64,000 nucleotides of DNA from Epilithonimonas mollis (GTDB taxonomy: Bacteria; Bacteroidota; Bacteroidia; Flavobacteriales; Weeksellaceae): contig NZ_FRAM01000001.1 in the NCBI RefSeq assembly GCF_900142325.1, forward strand, positions 1,550,001-1,614,000. Direction: 5' to 3'. Below the pieces are notes generated by a model. The model was not told the DNA's origin. It ran no database searches and was given only the letters and a program-made list of their open reading frames with translations. The position numbers and the translations under genes are program-made. Shown here piece by piece: positions 42,673-50,876 of the stretch. Within the stretch, counting starts at the first letter, position 1. Each line of letters opens with the position of its first letter.

Positions 42673-44082
42673 TTACAAAGTTTTAGTCTGGCAGACAAAA
42701 TTGCTCAACGGGAATTTTTCTGTATTCTTAATCGCATTGAATCCACCATCAATCTCAGTAAAATTCCTATAGCCTCTTGCCTGCAAAATACTTGCCGCAA
42801 TCATACTTCTGTAACCACCGGCGCAATGGATGTAAAAATGTTCAGAGTTATCCACGGAATTTACCCAATCATTGATATAAGCCAGAGGCTTACTGTAAGC
42901 TTCATTGATGTGTTCTGCTTCGTATTCCGTTTCTTTCCTAACGTCGATAACTTTTACATTTTCAGTAAATTCTTCACCGAATTCTTCTGCAGTGATTCTT
43001 TTTATTTCGTCTGTCTCCTTGCCAGAATTTTTCCAGGCTTCGAAACCTCCTTCCAAAAATCCTATGACATTATCAAATCCTACTCTGCTCAGTCTGGTGA
43101 TCACTTCTTCTTCGGTTCCTTCATCAGAAACCAAAAGAATCGGTTGCTGAACATCTACAATCATCGCACCCACCCAAGGCGCAAAATCACCTTTAATACC
43201 GATGTTGATAGAATTCGGTACAAAACCTTTGTGAAAAATCGCAGCGCTTCTTGTATCCAGTATCAAAGCTCCGGTTTCTTCTGCTGCTATTTCAAAATCT
43301 TCTACTGACAAAGGATGATTTCCTTTTTTCAGAACCTGGTCAAAACTTTCGTAACCGCCTTTGTTCATTGCGACATTCATCCCGAAATATTTTGGAGGTG
43401 CCGTTAATCCGTCAAGAACTTCGGTAATAAAAGATTCTTTATCTGGCTGATTCAGTGCGTAATTGGTTCTTTTCTGATTACCTAAAGTATCAACGGTTTC
43501 TTTCTGCATATTCTTTCCACAAGCAGAACCTGCACCGTGAGCCGGATAAACCGTAATGGAGTCATCCAAAGGTAAAATCTTACTTTGCAGGCTTTCATAT
43601 AACATTCCTGCCAAATCTTTTTCGGTAATTTCACCAGCTTTCTGAGCCAGATCCGGCCTTCCGACATCACCCAAAAATAAAGTGTCCCCAGAGAAAATCG
43701 CCGTTTCTTTTCCATCTTCATCCATAAGAAGAAAAGTTGAACTTTCCAAAGTGTGCCCGGGCGTGTGAAGCACTTTGATCTTAATTTTTCCTATCTCAAA
43801 AATCTGACCATCTTCCGCAATAATCGCTTCAAACTCAGGCTGAGCTGTTGGTCCGTAAACAATCAAAGCATCTGTTTTCTTGGATAAATCCAGATGTCCC
43901 GACACAAAATCTGCGTGAAAATGGGTTTCGAAAATATATTTCAGTTTCACCTGATCTTTCTCCAAACGGTCGAGATAGGGTTTCACTTCTCTTAGCGGGT
44001 CAATAATTGCTGCTTCGTTTTCAGAAGTGATATAATATGCGCCTTGTGCCAGACAGCCTGTGTATATTTGCTCAACCTTCAT
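42673..44082 (-). CDS. MBL-fold persulfide dioxygenase with two rhodanese domains (CstB-like)
   Basis: A 469-residue three-domain protein. Domain 1 (about 1-250) is a metallo-beta-lactamase fold with THFHADFVSGH (His54, His56, Asp58, His63) plus GHTLES and YPAHGAG, as in ETHE1-type persulfide dioxygenases. Domain 2 (about 255-355) is a rhodanese fold whose active loop reads LLVSDEGTEEE without cysteine, a pseudo-rhodanese. Domain 3 (about 365-469) is a rhodanese with active Cys420 in HCAGGYRS. This order is that of staphylococcal CstB, which turns low-molecular-weight persulfides into thiosulfate and detoxifies sulfide. Co-directional with trxA. No sulfide:quinone reductase or CstR-type repressor is seen nearby. 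Confidence 0.9.
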   Translation of the reverse strand: MKVEQIYTGCLAQGAYYITSENEAAIIDPLREVKPYLDRLEKDQVKLKYIFETHFHADFVSGHLDLSKKTDALIVYGPTAQPEFEAIIAEDGQIFEIGKIKIKVLHTPGHTLESSTFLLMDEDGKETAIFSGDTLFLGDVGRPDLAQKAGEITEKDLAGMLYESLQSKILPLDDSITVYPAHGAGSACGKNMQKETVDTLGNQKRTNYALNQPDKESFITEVLDGLTAPPKYFGMNVAMNKGGYESFDQVLKKGNHPLSVEDFEIAAEETGALILDTRSAAIFHKGFVPNSINIGIKGDFAPWVGAMIVDVQQPILLVSDEGTEEEVITRLSRVGFDNVIGFLEGGFEAWKNSGKETDEIKRITAEEFGEEFTENVKVIDVRKETEYEAEHINEAYSKPLAYINDWVNSVDNSEHFYIHCAGGYRSMIAASILQARGYRNFTEIDGGFNAIKNTEKFPLSNFVCQTKTL

Positions 44083-44233
44083 TTTGGTAGAATTTTTTCA
44101 AACTTTTATTTTAATGTTATTTGGTTTTAGCTTTTCGGTACAAATATGAGGCTATTTGGATTAACTATAAATAATTTTTAACTGATATTATTTATGATCC
44201 CGATTTAATTTTAAACAAACGATTGATTTCCTT

Positions 44234-44280
44234 ATAAAAAAAAGCCGCGAAGTCACGATTAACTATAGCTTTGCGGCTTC
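44234..44280 (-). terminator. Intrinsic terminator of the copper receptor gene
   Basis: Minus strand stem AAGCCGC (44273-44279) pairs with GCGGCTT (44242-44248), extended by AAG/CTT with a mismatch, then eight T. Its words (AAGCCGCAAAG, AAGTC) also match the AAGnCGCAAA repeat family. Confidence 0.75.
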
Positions 44281-44289
44281 TAAGCTCGA

Positions 44290-46311
44290 TCAAAATTCGT
44301 AAGAATAGGTAACTCCTATATTTCTTCCAGGCATCAGAATTCTTTGCAAATTATTATTCATCAGCCTCCTGTTGAGATATTCCGAATAAGATCTGTTGAA
44401 AAGATTATTGATATCTATCCCAAATCTGCCAAAGTTTTGAAGTTTATATCCAAAATGCAAATCAACCAGAGAGAAATCCGGTGTTCTCATTTCTGAAAAA
44501 CTGGGATTGATCCTATCTTGCTTTCCTGCAAATCTGTAGCTGATGACTGCAAAAAACGGATTGAAATCTGCCTTCAGGTTCCATCTTAAATCCAAAGGTG
44601 CGATCTCCGGCAAAGGGTTTTTGGTAGATTTGTCTTCAGCATAAGTATAGGCAACCGCCAGTTCTGAACGCAGAATCTTAGAAATCTGCCAGTTCATCTG
44701 ACTTTCGAATCCTGTTTTAAAAGCCTCATCAATATTTTGAAACTGACGGATTGCTACAGGCATCATTATCGAGCCCGTGATAATATCTGTTCTCAGTACG
44801 CCTGAAATATAATTTTCTAATAATGAGTAAAACACATTAACCTGAAAATAGAGTTTTTTATTATTCCCGAAAGTATAAATCAGATCCGCCTGATTATTGG
44901 TCTCCGGCTTCAAAAGTGGATTCCCGAGATAGTCGTAAGAATCATTTCCCACAGGAAATCTGTTGATAAATCTTTCTGTAAGGCTTGCGCTTCTTTGAGC
45001 TCGGCCAATCCAGAGAGAGATTTGTGACTGTTTCCCGATTCGTTTTTCAAAGCCTGCACTGATGTTATTATTCAAATTGTCAGAATTTGTCTTGCCATAA
45101 AGCTTCTTAAAGACAGAAGATGTCTCGGCTGCATCTGCAGTATTGTAATCCATTCTGTAAGAAATTCTCAGTCTGAATCTGTCCCAGGCATACTGATACT
45201 CATTGAACCATCCAACCTGGGAAATTTTTGAATCCTGCCAGCTGGTTCCGTCCCGCATCATTGTCATTCCGCCCATCATTGTCATAGTAAGAGCCGTGTT
45301 TTTAGCTCTTTCATTTTTATAATCCAGACCTGTGTATAAAAGATGTTTGCCTTTTTCAAATTTCAGCTCGCCTCTCAAACCATAAGTTCCGGAAGAAACA
45401 TCCGAAACCATAGACCGGTTTTCCGTGCCCATAGAATGATGAACTGTGGAGGAATAAGAACTGAAATTAAATTCCTTCAGCAGAGAATTTTGAAATTCGG
45501 AATGATGCATCAACTGAAACATCCACGTTTTGTCATAAAGCATTTTCATAGTTAAAGCCGGGAAATCCGTGTTGCGACCTTGATTGGCATTGATCTGGAA
45601 TATGGTATAATGATTTGAATTCCAGGCATAAATGGTTTTGTTTCCAAAGTTATAACGCTCAAACTCTGCAGGAACCTTGTTGCCGTTTCCATCTTTATAA
45701 TCTTCTCCTTGCTGATAAGCACCAAAAAACTGAGACGTGATTTTTTTGGTGCTGAGATTTGCCAAAACTTCATTCCGCAACACATTACCGTTACTTTCAT
45801 AAGCCGTAGAAAATCTACCTTTTATTTTAAACGACCCGGAAAATTCCGGTTTGAAACTTACAAAATTTACCGTCGCCCCAACCGAACTGCCATATCTGAA
45901 AAAATAAGGCCCTTTATAGATCTCTACTTTTTCAATTTGATTCATATTGATCTGAGAAATAGGAGGATCCATTCTGCCGGGGCAAGCCTGTATGGCATTT
46001 TGCGAACCATCTGCAATGATATTGAGCTGTTCATATTTGAACCCGCGAAAGACAGGATCTGTAGAATAATTCCCGGACTTTCTTACCCCGGAAAATTCCG
46101 GAACCGAAGTGAGGAAGCTTCCGGCATCATGATTCAGCCAGTCGGCAGACTGCGTTTGGATATTCTTAGTTTTAGACGAGAATTGTTTATTGATAATTAC
46201 TTTTTCTATTGGATAATAGATGCTGTCCGTTTGAGCCATTAGAATATTGCTTCCCAATACAACAGCTATATTTACAAAAATTATTTGTTTAATTTTAGAT
46301 ATAGATTTCAT
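44290..46311 (-). CDS. TonB-dependent copper receptor, OprC/NosA-like
   Basis: A 673-residue outer membrane receptor: signal peptide (1-26), plug (about 40-160) and barrel, ending in Phe. No carboxypeptidase-regulatory domain. The plug holds QACPGRMDPP: Cys110 and Met114 form a CxxxM, and a HHSM at 291-294 gives HxM (His292, Met294). In Pseudomonas OprC the copper site is a CxxxM-HxM set with about the same spacing between its halves, so Cu binding is well supported. A Met-rich external loop (TMTMMGGMTMM, about 343-352) adds further copper ligands. The upstream gene encodes a small Cys-rich protein (75-bp gap, same strand). Expected to import copper under scarcity. Confidence 0.9.
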   Translation of the reverse strand: MKSISKIKQIIFVNIAVVLGSNILMAQTDSIYYPIEKVIINKQFSSKTKNIQTQSADWLNHDAGSFLTSVPEFSGVRKSGNYSTDPVFRGFKYEQLNIIADGSQNAIQACPGRMDPPISQINMNQIEKVEIYKGPYFFRYGSSVGATVNFVSFKPEFSGSFKIKGRFSTAYESNGNVLRNEVLANLSTKKITSQFFGAYQQGEDYKDGNGNKVPAEFERYNFGNKTIYAWNSNHYTIFQINANQGRNTDFPALTMKMLYDKTWMFQLMHHSEFQNSLLKEFNFSSYSSTVHHSMGTENRSMVSDVSSGTYGLRGELKFEKGKHLLYTGLDYKNERAKNTALTMTMMGGMTMMRDGTSWQDSKISQVGWFNEYQYAWDRFRLRISYRMDYNTADAAETSSVFKKLYGKTNSDNLNNNISAGFEKRIGKQSQISLWIGRAQRSASLTERFINRFPVGNDSYDYLGNPLLKPETNNQADLIYTFGNNKKLYFQVNVFYSLLENYISGVLRTDIITGSIMMPVAIRQFQNIDEAFKTGFESQMNWQISKILRSELAVAYTYAEDKSTKNPLPEIAPLDLRWNLKADFNPFFAVISYRFAGKQDRINPSFSEMRTPDFSLVDLHFGYKLQNFGRFGIDINNLFNRSYSEYLNRRLMNNNLQRILMPGRNIGVTYSYEF

Positions 46312-46386
46312 AGAAATTTGAAATAAAAAGATAACTTGTGACTTAATGAAAAATCACAATAAATAAATTACACATCTTAAAAAAAT

Positions 46387-46743
46387 CTAAATCTGAGGCG
46401 GTTTTAGAAGAACTAAGTAAAACCCTGTTAAGGATTTGGAGTTAAAAAAAGGAAAAGGATTCTGATAAAAAATCGATATTTTCTCCATTACTAAAGATAA
46501 CCCGGCAACCAGCATAAGCTGGATTTCAAATCCCAGATTGGAAGAACTGATCGTGGATTTTTGTTTTTCACTTTCCAGTTTTGCCTGGCATTTTCCATGA
46601 CATCCAAGATTGGGAACGCTTTTATTAATACAGTTTATTTCGTAGAAAGTTTTGTTAAATTGATAATCCAAATAAACCAGCGATCTTTGAAAACTGGCTA
46701 AGAAGATCAGTAGAGCAATAAAAGTTAAAACGATCTTTTTCAC
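46387..46743 (-). CDS. Small Cys-rich membrane protein linked to the copper receptor
   Basis: A 118-residue protein starting with GTG at 46743. Hydrophobic anchor (about 4-20), then CINKSVPNLGCHGKCQ (about 38-53), a C-x9-CHxxC motif that looks like a metal site, a second hydrophobic stretch (about 70-90), and a tail ending LLKPPQI. Small proteins with a CxGKC motif and a C-terminal PPQ occur next to metal receptors in Bacteroidota; the family has no established role. The gene is 75 bp upstream of the OprC-like receptor on the same strand, so partnership in copper uptake is inferred. TAATTTTG ends 5 bases before the GTG. Confidence 0.72.
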   Translation of the reverse strand: MKKIVLTFIALLIFLASFQRSLVYLDYQFNKTFYEINCINKSVPNLGCHGKCQAKLESEKQKSTISSSNLGFEIQLMLVAGLSLVMEKISIFYQNPFPFFNSKSLTGFYLVLLKPPQI

Positions 46744-46748
46744 TCTTA

Positions 46749-46756
46749 CAAAATTA
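46749..46756 (-). promoter_or_regulatory. -7 box 5 bases before the Cys-rich gene at 46743
   Basis: TAATTTTG, then TAAGA and GTG on the minus strand. A TTG lies at a short 15-bp spacing upstream. Confidence 0.5.
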
Positions 46757-46814
46757 GCAAGATTAAGCTTTCAAAAAACTTGAATTATATCATCAGTTGA
46801 AAAAATGAATTTAC

Positions 46815-47315
46815 TTACCGGACAAGTGCCCATATTCCAACACCAATTCCCGTATAAGCTACAACTGTCAGAATATCAGCTACAGGTTGTGAGAAACGTC
46901 TTTCAGCGATAGTTGACTGATTGATCTGATTTCTGTGAAACTTCAGGATTTTTTTTGGCTTATGGATGACGTGGGCAACCAATGAGTCACTTTCCCATTT
47001 ATCCACCTGGATTTTATAGCTTCTGTCGGCTACATCAATTTTATAGAATTTATTGGGTTCCAGCTGTTCAGTGATATTCGTCGCTTGAGGTATCTTATTT
47101 TTCACTACTTTAGAATTCCGGCTGATTTTTGTGCTCGGAGCTGATTGTATACCAGTCTGATTATCAATAGCTGCACCTTCTTCCAGCTGATTATCCTGTT
47201 TGACTTGCGTTTCCCGCCTGTCTTGTTTTTTGGCATCAATTTCTGAATTGGTTTTGTATGTGTAGCAATTGGTAAGAGAAAATGGTATGATCAGGAGATA
47301 AAGATATTTTTTCAT
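46815..47315 (-). CDS. Lipoprotein, unknown function
   Basis: A 166-residue lipoprotein with lipobox LTNC (Cys17), a polar linker rich in Gln, Lys and Asp (about 20-85), then FYKIDVADRSYKIQVDKWESDSL, a beta-rich part, and a C-terminal hydrophobic segment VVAYTGIGVGIWALV. The core pattern (k-Y-x-V, then a short basic beta segment, then a C-terminal glycine/alanine-rich hydrophobic end) is shared with the lipoprotein at 51259-51585. Function unknown. Confidence 0.72.
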   Translation of the reverse strand: MKKYLYLLIIPFSLTNCYTYKTNSEIDAKKQDRRETQVKQDNQLEEGAAIDNQTGIQSAPSTKISRNSKVVKNKIPQATNITEQLEPNKFYKIDVADRSYKIQVDKWESDSLVAHVIHKPKKILKFHRNQINQSTIAERRFSQPVADILTVVAYTGIGVGIWALVR

Positions 47316-47454
47316 TGGCTAAATTTAAACATTAAACGGATTATTTCCGATTTTCTTTTGAAATATAATCAGATAAATCGTATTTCTGAACTATTGGTAT
47401 AAATTTTAAACGGCAAAGATAAATCCTATTGTGTGACAGCCAAGGCATTCACTT

Positions 47455-47486
47455 TGTTTAAGCACAATTCTCTGAATTAATTTCGT
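47455..47486 (+). promoter_or_regulatory. Possible mutS promoter
   Basis: TTG (47455-47457), 21-bp spacer, TAATTTCG (47479-47486), one base off TAnnTTTG, ending 27 bases before the TTG start. Confidence 0.4.
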
Positions 47487-47513
47487 AATTTAGCGCTTCA
47501 AAAATTCAGACAA

Positions 47514-50093
47514 TTGGCTAAGAAAGAAACTCCGTTAATGACACAATACAACACCATCAAAGGGAAATACCCAGATGCGCTTTTGTTGTTTCGTGTGGGA
47601 GATTTCTACGAAACTTTTGGGCAGGATGCGATAAAAACATCACAGATTCTCGGCATTGTTCTGACCAAAAGAGCCAATGGTGACGGTCATATTGAACTCG
47701 CTGGATTCCCGCACCATTCTGTAGATTCTTATTTACCAAAATTGGTGAGAGCTGGAATGCGTGTCGCTATTTGTGATCAGCTGGAAGATCCGAAAACCGT
47801 CAAAGGAATTGTAAAACGTGGTGTGACAGAATTGATTACGCCGGGCGTCACTTTCAATGACCAGGTTTTAAGTTCAAAGAAAAATAACTTTCTGCTTTCT
47901 CTTCATAAAGAAAAAGAGAAATTCGGGATGGCTCTGGTGGACGTTTCTACCGGAGAATTTCTCGTAAGTGAAGGGAATTTGGAAAAGTTACTTCACATCG
48001 TTCACACATTTGACCCGAGCGAAATTATTTATCAGAGAACTTCCGAGATTCCTAGTCAGCTGAAAAATAAAAATGTTTTCAAGCTGGAAGACTGGGCTTT
48101 CCGATATCCTTACGCTTACGAAAAACTGACTTCTCATTTCAAAACGCAATCTCTGAAGGGTTTTGGAATCGAGGATTCTAAATTGGGAATCACTGCTGCC
48201 GGAGCCATTTTCGCTTATTTGGTTGAGGATACACATCACGCATTGTTGCAACACATTACAAGGATCCAGGTGATTCCGCAGGATGATTATCTGATGATGG
48301 ATGGTTTCACGCTAAGAAATCTAGAAATAGTTTATTCTGCCGGTCAGCAAGGTAAATCGCTGCTTGATATCATCGACAAAACCTGTACGCCCATGGGCGG
48401 AAGATTATTGAGAAGGCGATTGATTTTGCCCTTAAAAAACATCAATGACATCAACAGAAGATTGAACCTAATTGAGTTTTTGAACAACGAAGATTCTTTA
48501 AAATACGATATCAAAGATTTGCTGAAAAGTATCTCAGATCTGGATAGATTGATTGGAAAATTAGCGGCAGAAAAGATTTCACCGAAAGAATTAGGTTATC
48601 TCCGTCAAAGCATCATTAACATTAATGAAATCAGAAAAAAGCTCCTGGATTTCCCCGATGTTTTAGCCTGGATCGACCCTTTCATTAATCTCGAGGAATT
48701 AATTACTCTGATTAATGAGCATCTGAATGACGACCTTCCTGTGAACATCAACAAAGGAAATGTCATCCGAGAAGGAATTTCAGAGGAATTGGACCATCTG
48801 AGAAATCTTCAAAATAAAGGCCGGGGATTTCTGGATGAAATGTGTCAGCGCGAAATCGAACGAACCGGAATCACAAGTTTGAAAATCGATTTCAACGGTG
48901 TTTTTGGCTATTATATCGAGGTCAGAAATACGCATAAAGACAAAGTTCCGGAAGACTGGATCAGAAAGCAGACTTTGGTGAATGCGGAACGTTACATCAC
49001 GGAAGAACTGAAAGAATATGAAAATCAGATTCTTGGCGCAGAAGAAAAAATCGGAAAATTAGAATTGGAACTTTACAGAAATATCTGTGACAATGTTCTG
49101 ATTTACATTGACCAATTGCAGGAAAATTCGAAATTGATTGGCGAACTGGATTGCGCTGTTGGATTGTCAGAATTGTCTGTTGAAGATAATTATACAAAAC
49201 CGATTTTGAACGATTCTTTCTCGATTGACATTCAGGAAGGCCGACATCCAATCATCGAAAAATCGCTTCCGCTTGGCGAATCGTACATCCCGAATGATGT
49301 TTTTCTGGACAGAGATTCCCAACAAATCATAATGGTTACTGGCCCGAATATGGCGGGTAAATCCGCAATCCTGAGACAGACGGCAATTATTTCTTTGCTG
49401 GCACAGATCGGAAGTTTTGTTCCTGCAAAACACGCCGAGATTGGAACTCTCGACAAGATTTTTACAAGAGTTGGCGCGACCGATAATTTGTCTGCTGGCG
49501 AATCTACTTTTATGGTAGAAATGAATGAAGCCGCAAATATCCTTAATAATATCTCCGACAGAAGTTTGATTTTGCTGGATGAAATCGGCCGTGGAACTTC
49601 CACTTACGACGGGGTTTCCATTGCCTGGGCGATTGCGGAATACCTTCATCAACATCCGACACAACCGAAAACTTTATTCGCAACACATTATCATGAACTG
49701 AACGAAATGTCTGTGAATTTCGAAAGAATCAAGAATTTTCACGTTTCCATTCAGGAAGCGAAAGACAATATTATTTTCCTCAGAAAACTGATTTCCGGCG
49801 GAAGCGAACACAGTTTTGGTATCCACGTTGCGAAGTTGGCAGGGATGCCTTCAAAAGTTGTAAACCGCGCTAATGAAATCCTGAAAACACTCGAATCAAC
49901 AAGAACAACTCAGGATTCCGGTGAAAAAATAAAACGTGTGACAGAAGAAAATCTTCAGCTTTCATTTTTCCAATTGGATGACCCGGTTTTGGAAAATATC
50001 CGAGAAGAATTGACGAAAATCGACATCAATACTTTGACACCGATTGAAGCTTTGATGAAGCTGAACTCGATTAAAAAAATGATTGGGCGGTAA
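47514..50093 (+). CDS. mutS: DNA mismatch repair protein MutS
   Basis: Mismatch recognition ATPase. 859 residues in the usual order: mismatch-binding domain with the F-x-E motif DFYETF (about 27-32), connector and lever domains, clamp, and the C-terminal ATPase with Walker A TGPNMAGKSAILRQTA and Walker B ILLDEIGRGTSTYDG (about 600-700), then the dimerisation helices. Initiation is at TTG (47514-47516), giving the family's M-A-K-K-E-T-P-L-M start; there is no in-frame ATG upstream before the intergenic region. The stop codon is followed without a gap by the stop of the next convergent gene. Confidence 0.97.
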   Translation: MAKKETPLMTQYNTIKGKYPDALLLFRVGDFYETFGQDAIKTSQILGIVLTKRANGDGHIELAGFPHHSVDSYLPKLVRAGMRVAICDQLEDPKTVKGIVKRGVTELITPGVTFNDQVLSSKKNNFLLSLHKEKEKFGMALVDVSTGEFLVSEGNLEKLLHIVHTFDPSEIIYQRTSEIPSQLKNKNVFKLEDWAFRYPYAYEKLTSHFKTQSLKGFGIEDSKLGITAAGAIFAYLVEDTHHALLQHITRIQVIPQDDYLMMDGFTLRNLEIVYSAGQQGKSLLDIIDKTCTPMGGRLLRRRLILPLKNINDINRRLNLIEFLNNEDSLKYDIKDLLKSISDLDRLIGKLAAEKISPKELGYLRQSIININEIRKKLLDFPDVLAWIDPFINLEELITLINEHLNDDLPVNINKGNVIREGISEELDHLRNLQNKGRGFLDEMCQREIERTGITSLKIDFNGVFGYYIEVRNTHKDKVPEDWIRKQTLVNAERYITEELKEYENQILGAEEKIGKLELELYRNICDNVLIYIDQLQENSKLIGELDCAVGLSELSVEDNYTKPILNDSFSIDIQEGRHPIIEKSLPLGESYIPNDVFLDRDSQQIIMVTGPNMAGKSAILRQTAIISLLAQIGSFVPAKHAEIGTLDKIFTRVGATDNLSAGESTFMVEMNEAANILNNISDRSLILLDEIGRGTSTYDGVSIAWAIAEYLHQHPTQPKTLFATHYHELNEMSVNFERIKNFHVSIQEAKDNIIFLRKLISGGSEHSFGIHVAKLAGMPSKVVNRANEILKTLESTRTTQDSGEKIKRVTEENLQLSFFQLDDPVLENIREELTKIDINTLTPIEALMKLNSIKKMIGR

Positions 50094-50270
50094 TTATTTT
50101 ACGCTGACTGTATCAACATTTTTCTCAGAAGAAATCGCCGCAGAATCCACACCTTTATTCCTCATATGTTCTGCGCTGTGGTCCTCTTTTCTCTTATCCC
50201 TTTTCTCTTTGTCGGGAACACAACTGGCGGCTAGCAATGCGATTGAACTGATTAATAATAACTTTTTCAT
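50094..50270 (-). CDS. Very small lipoprotein (58 residues)
   Basis: A short gene on the minus strand: ATG at 50270, stop TAA at 50094-50096. The protein begins MKKLLLISSIALLAASCVPD, a textbook lipoprotein signal with lipobox AASC (Cys17), followed by 41 very polar, Lys/Glu/Asp-rich residues (DKEKRDKRKEDHSAEH ... VDTVSVK). The signal and the strict fit between mutS and the next gene support it as real, and no plus-strand gene fits the same bases. It is below the size cut usually used in gene finding. Role unknown. Confidence 0.75.
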   Translation of the reverse strand: MKKLLLISSIALLAASCVPDKEKRDKRKEDHSAEHMRNKGVDSAAISSEKNVDTVSVK

Positions 50271-50330
50271 AACAATAAGATTTGGTTAGCATTTCTTTTT
50301 CAAAAATTGAACCGAAATCTGAAATGTAAA

Positions 50331-50729
50331 TCAGTTCATAAAATTCATTGTCATAGGGAATTTAAATCGGCTTTTAACTGGCTGACCATTTACCATACCA
50401 GGAGTCCATTTTCCTTTAATTTTCTTTATCGCATTAATAGCTAGGTTATTAAAAGAATCATTCTTACCTGTTGCAAACACTTGACTTATTATACCATTCT
50501 CATCAACTATAAATGTGATAAGTGTCTGATAAGTTCCAGTCCCTTTAAAACTATTTTTGGGGTCAAAGTTTTTTTGAAAGCCTTCTCTAAATTTATTAAT
50601 TCCTCCCTCATATTCTGCAGCTACATCAGTTTTATCATAAATAATGTCTTTTGTTTCTTGATTAGATTTTTCTTGAGAAAAAACTGGAATGCTGAAAAGT
50701 AAGAGAAATAATAGTAGTACTTTTTTCAT
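50331..50729 (-). CDS. Exported TonB C-terminal domain-like protein
   Basis: A 132-residue periplasmic protein from ATG 50729 (the longer frame starts at TTG 50747): signal peptide (about 1-18, ending FSQ), then a TonB-C-like domain with TYQTLITFIVDENGIISQV, NAIKKIKGKWTPGMVNGQPVK and the end strand FKFPMTMNF. It lacks the membrane anchor and proline-rich linker of a real TonB, so it is one of the many free TonB_C domain proteins in Flavobacteriia, role unclear. Confidence 0.85.
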   Translation of the reverse strand: MKKVLLLFLLLFSIPVFSQEKSNQETKDIIYDKTDVAAEYEGGINKFREGFQKNFDPKNSFKGTGTYQTLITFIVDENGIISQVFATGKNDSFNNLAINAIKKIKGKWTPGMVNGQPVKSRFKFPMTMNFMN

Positions 50730-50744
50730 AGTTAAAAATTTTTT

Positions 50745-50752
50745 CAAAGATA
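50745..50752 (-). promoter_or_regulatory. Candidate -7 box for the TonB-C gene
   Basis: TATCTTTG on the minus strand, 15 bases before the ATG. The region where its -33 element should lie is inside the 11-bp tandem repeat. Confidence 0.45.
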
Positions 50753-50758
50753 TTTATA

Positions 50759-50856
50759 AAATATAATTGAAATATAATTGAAATATAATTGAAATATAAT
50801 TGAAATATAATTGAAATATAATTGAAATATAATTGAAATATAATTGAAATATAATT
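50759..50856. repeat. 11-bp tandem repeat, nine units
   Basis: Eight exact copies of AAATATAATTG plus a ninth cut off at its last base (50847-50856). It fills most of the 147-bp gap between the divergent TonB-C and DUF2809 genes. Unit length equals about one turn of the helix. Each unit carries TATAATTG, one base from TAnnTTTG. Confidence 0.97.
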
Positions 50857-50876
50857 ATTCCGATTTTTTTGTTATT

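Noticed and set aside
42649-43308. 219-codon plus-strand frame inside the CstB-like gene
   Set aside because: Antisense shadow rich in Phe and Cys; the minus strand encodes three recognised domains.
45709-46242. 177-codon plus-strand frame inside the copper receptor gene
   Set aside because: Antisense shadow; no motif.
49167-49664. 165-codon minus-strand frame within mutS
   Set aside because: Antisense shadow of the MutS ATPase domain.
50083-50289. Plus-strand 68-codon frame overlapping the end of mutS
   Set aside because: It overlaps mutS in another frame and lies antisense to a clear lipoprotein gene (50094-50270) that has a good signal sequence.
50759-50856. Possible CRISPR array
   Set aside because: Units are 11 bp, directly adjacent, with no spacers and no cas genes.
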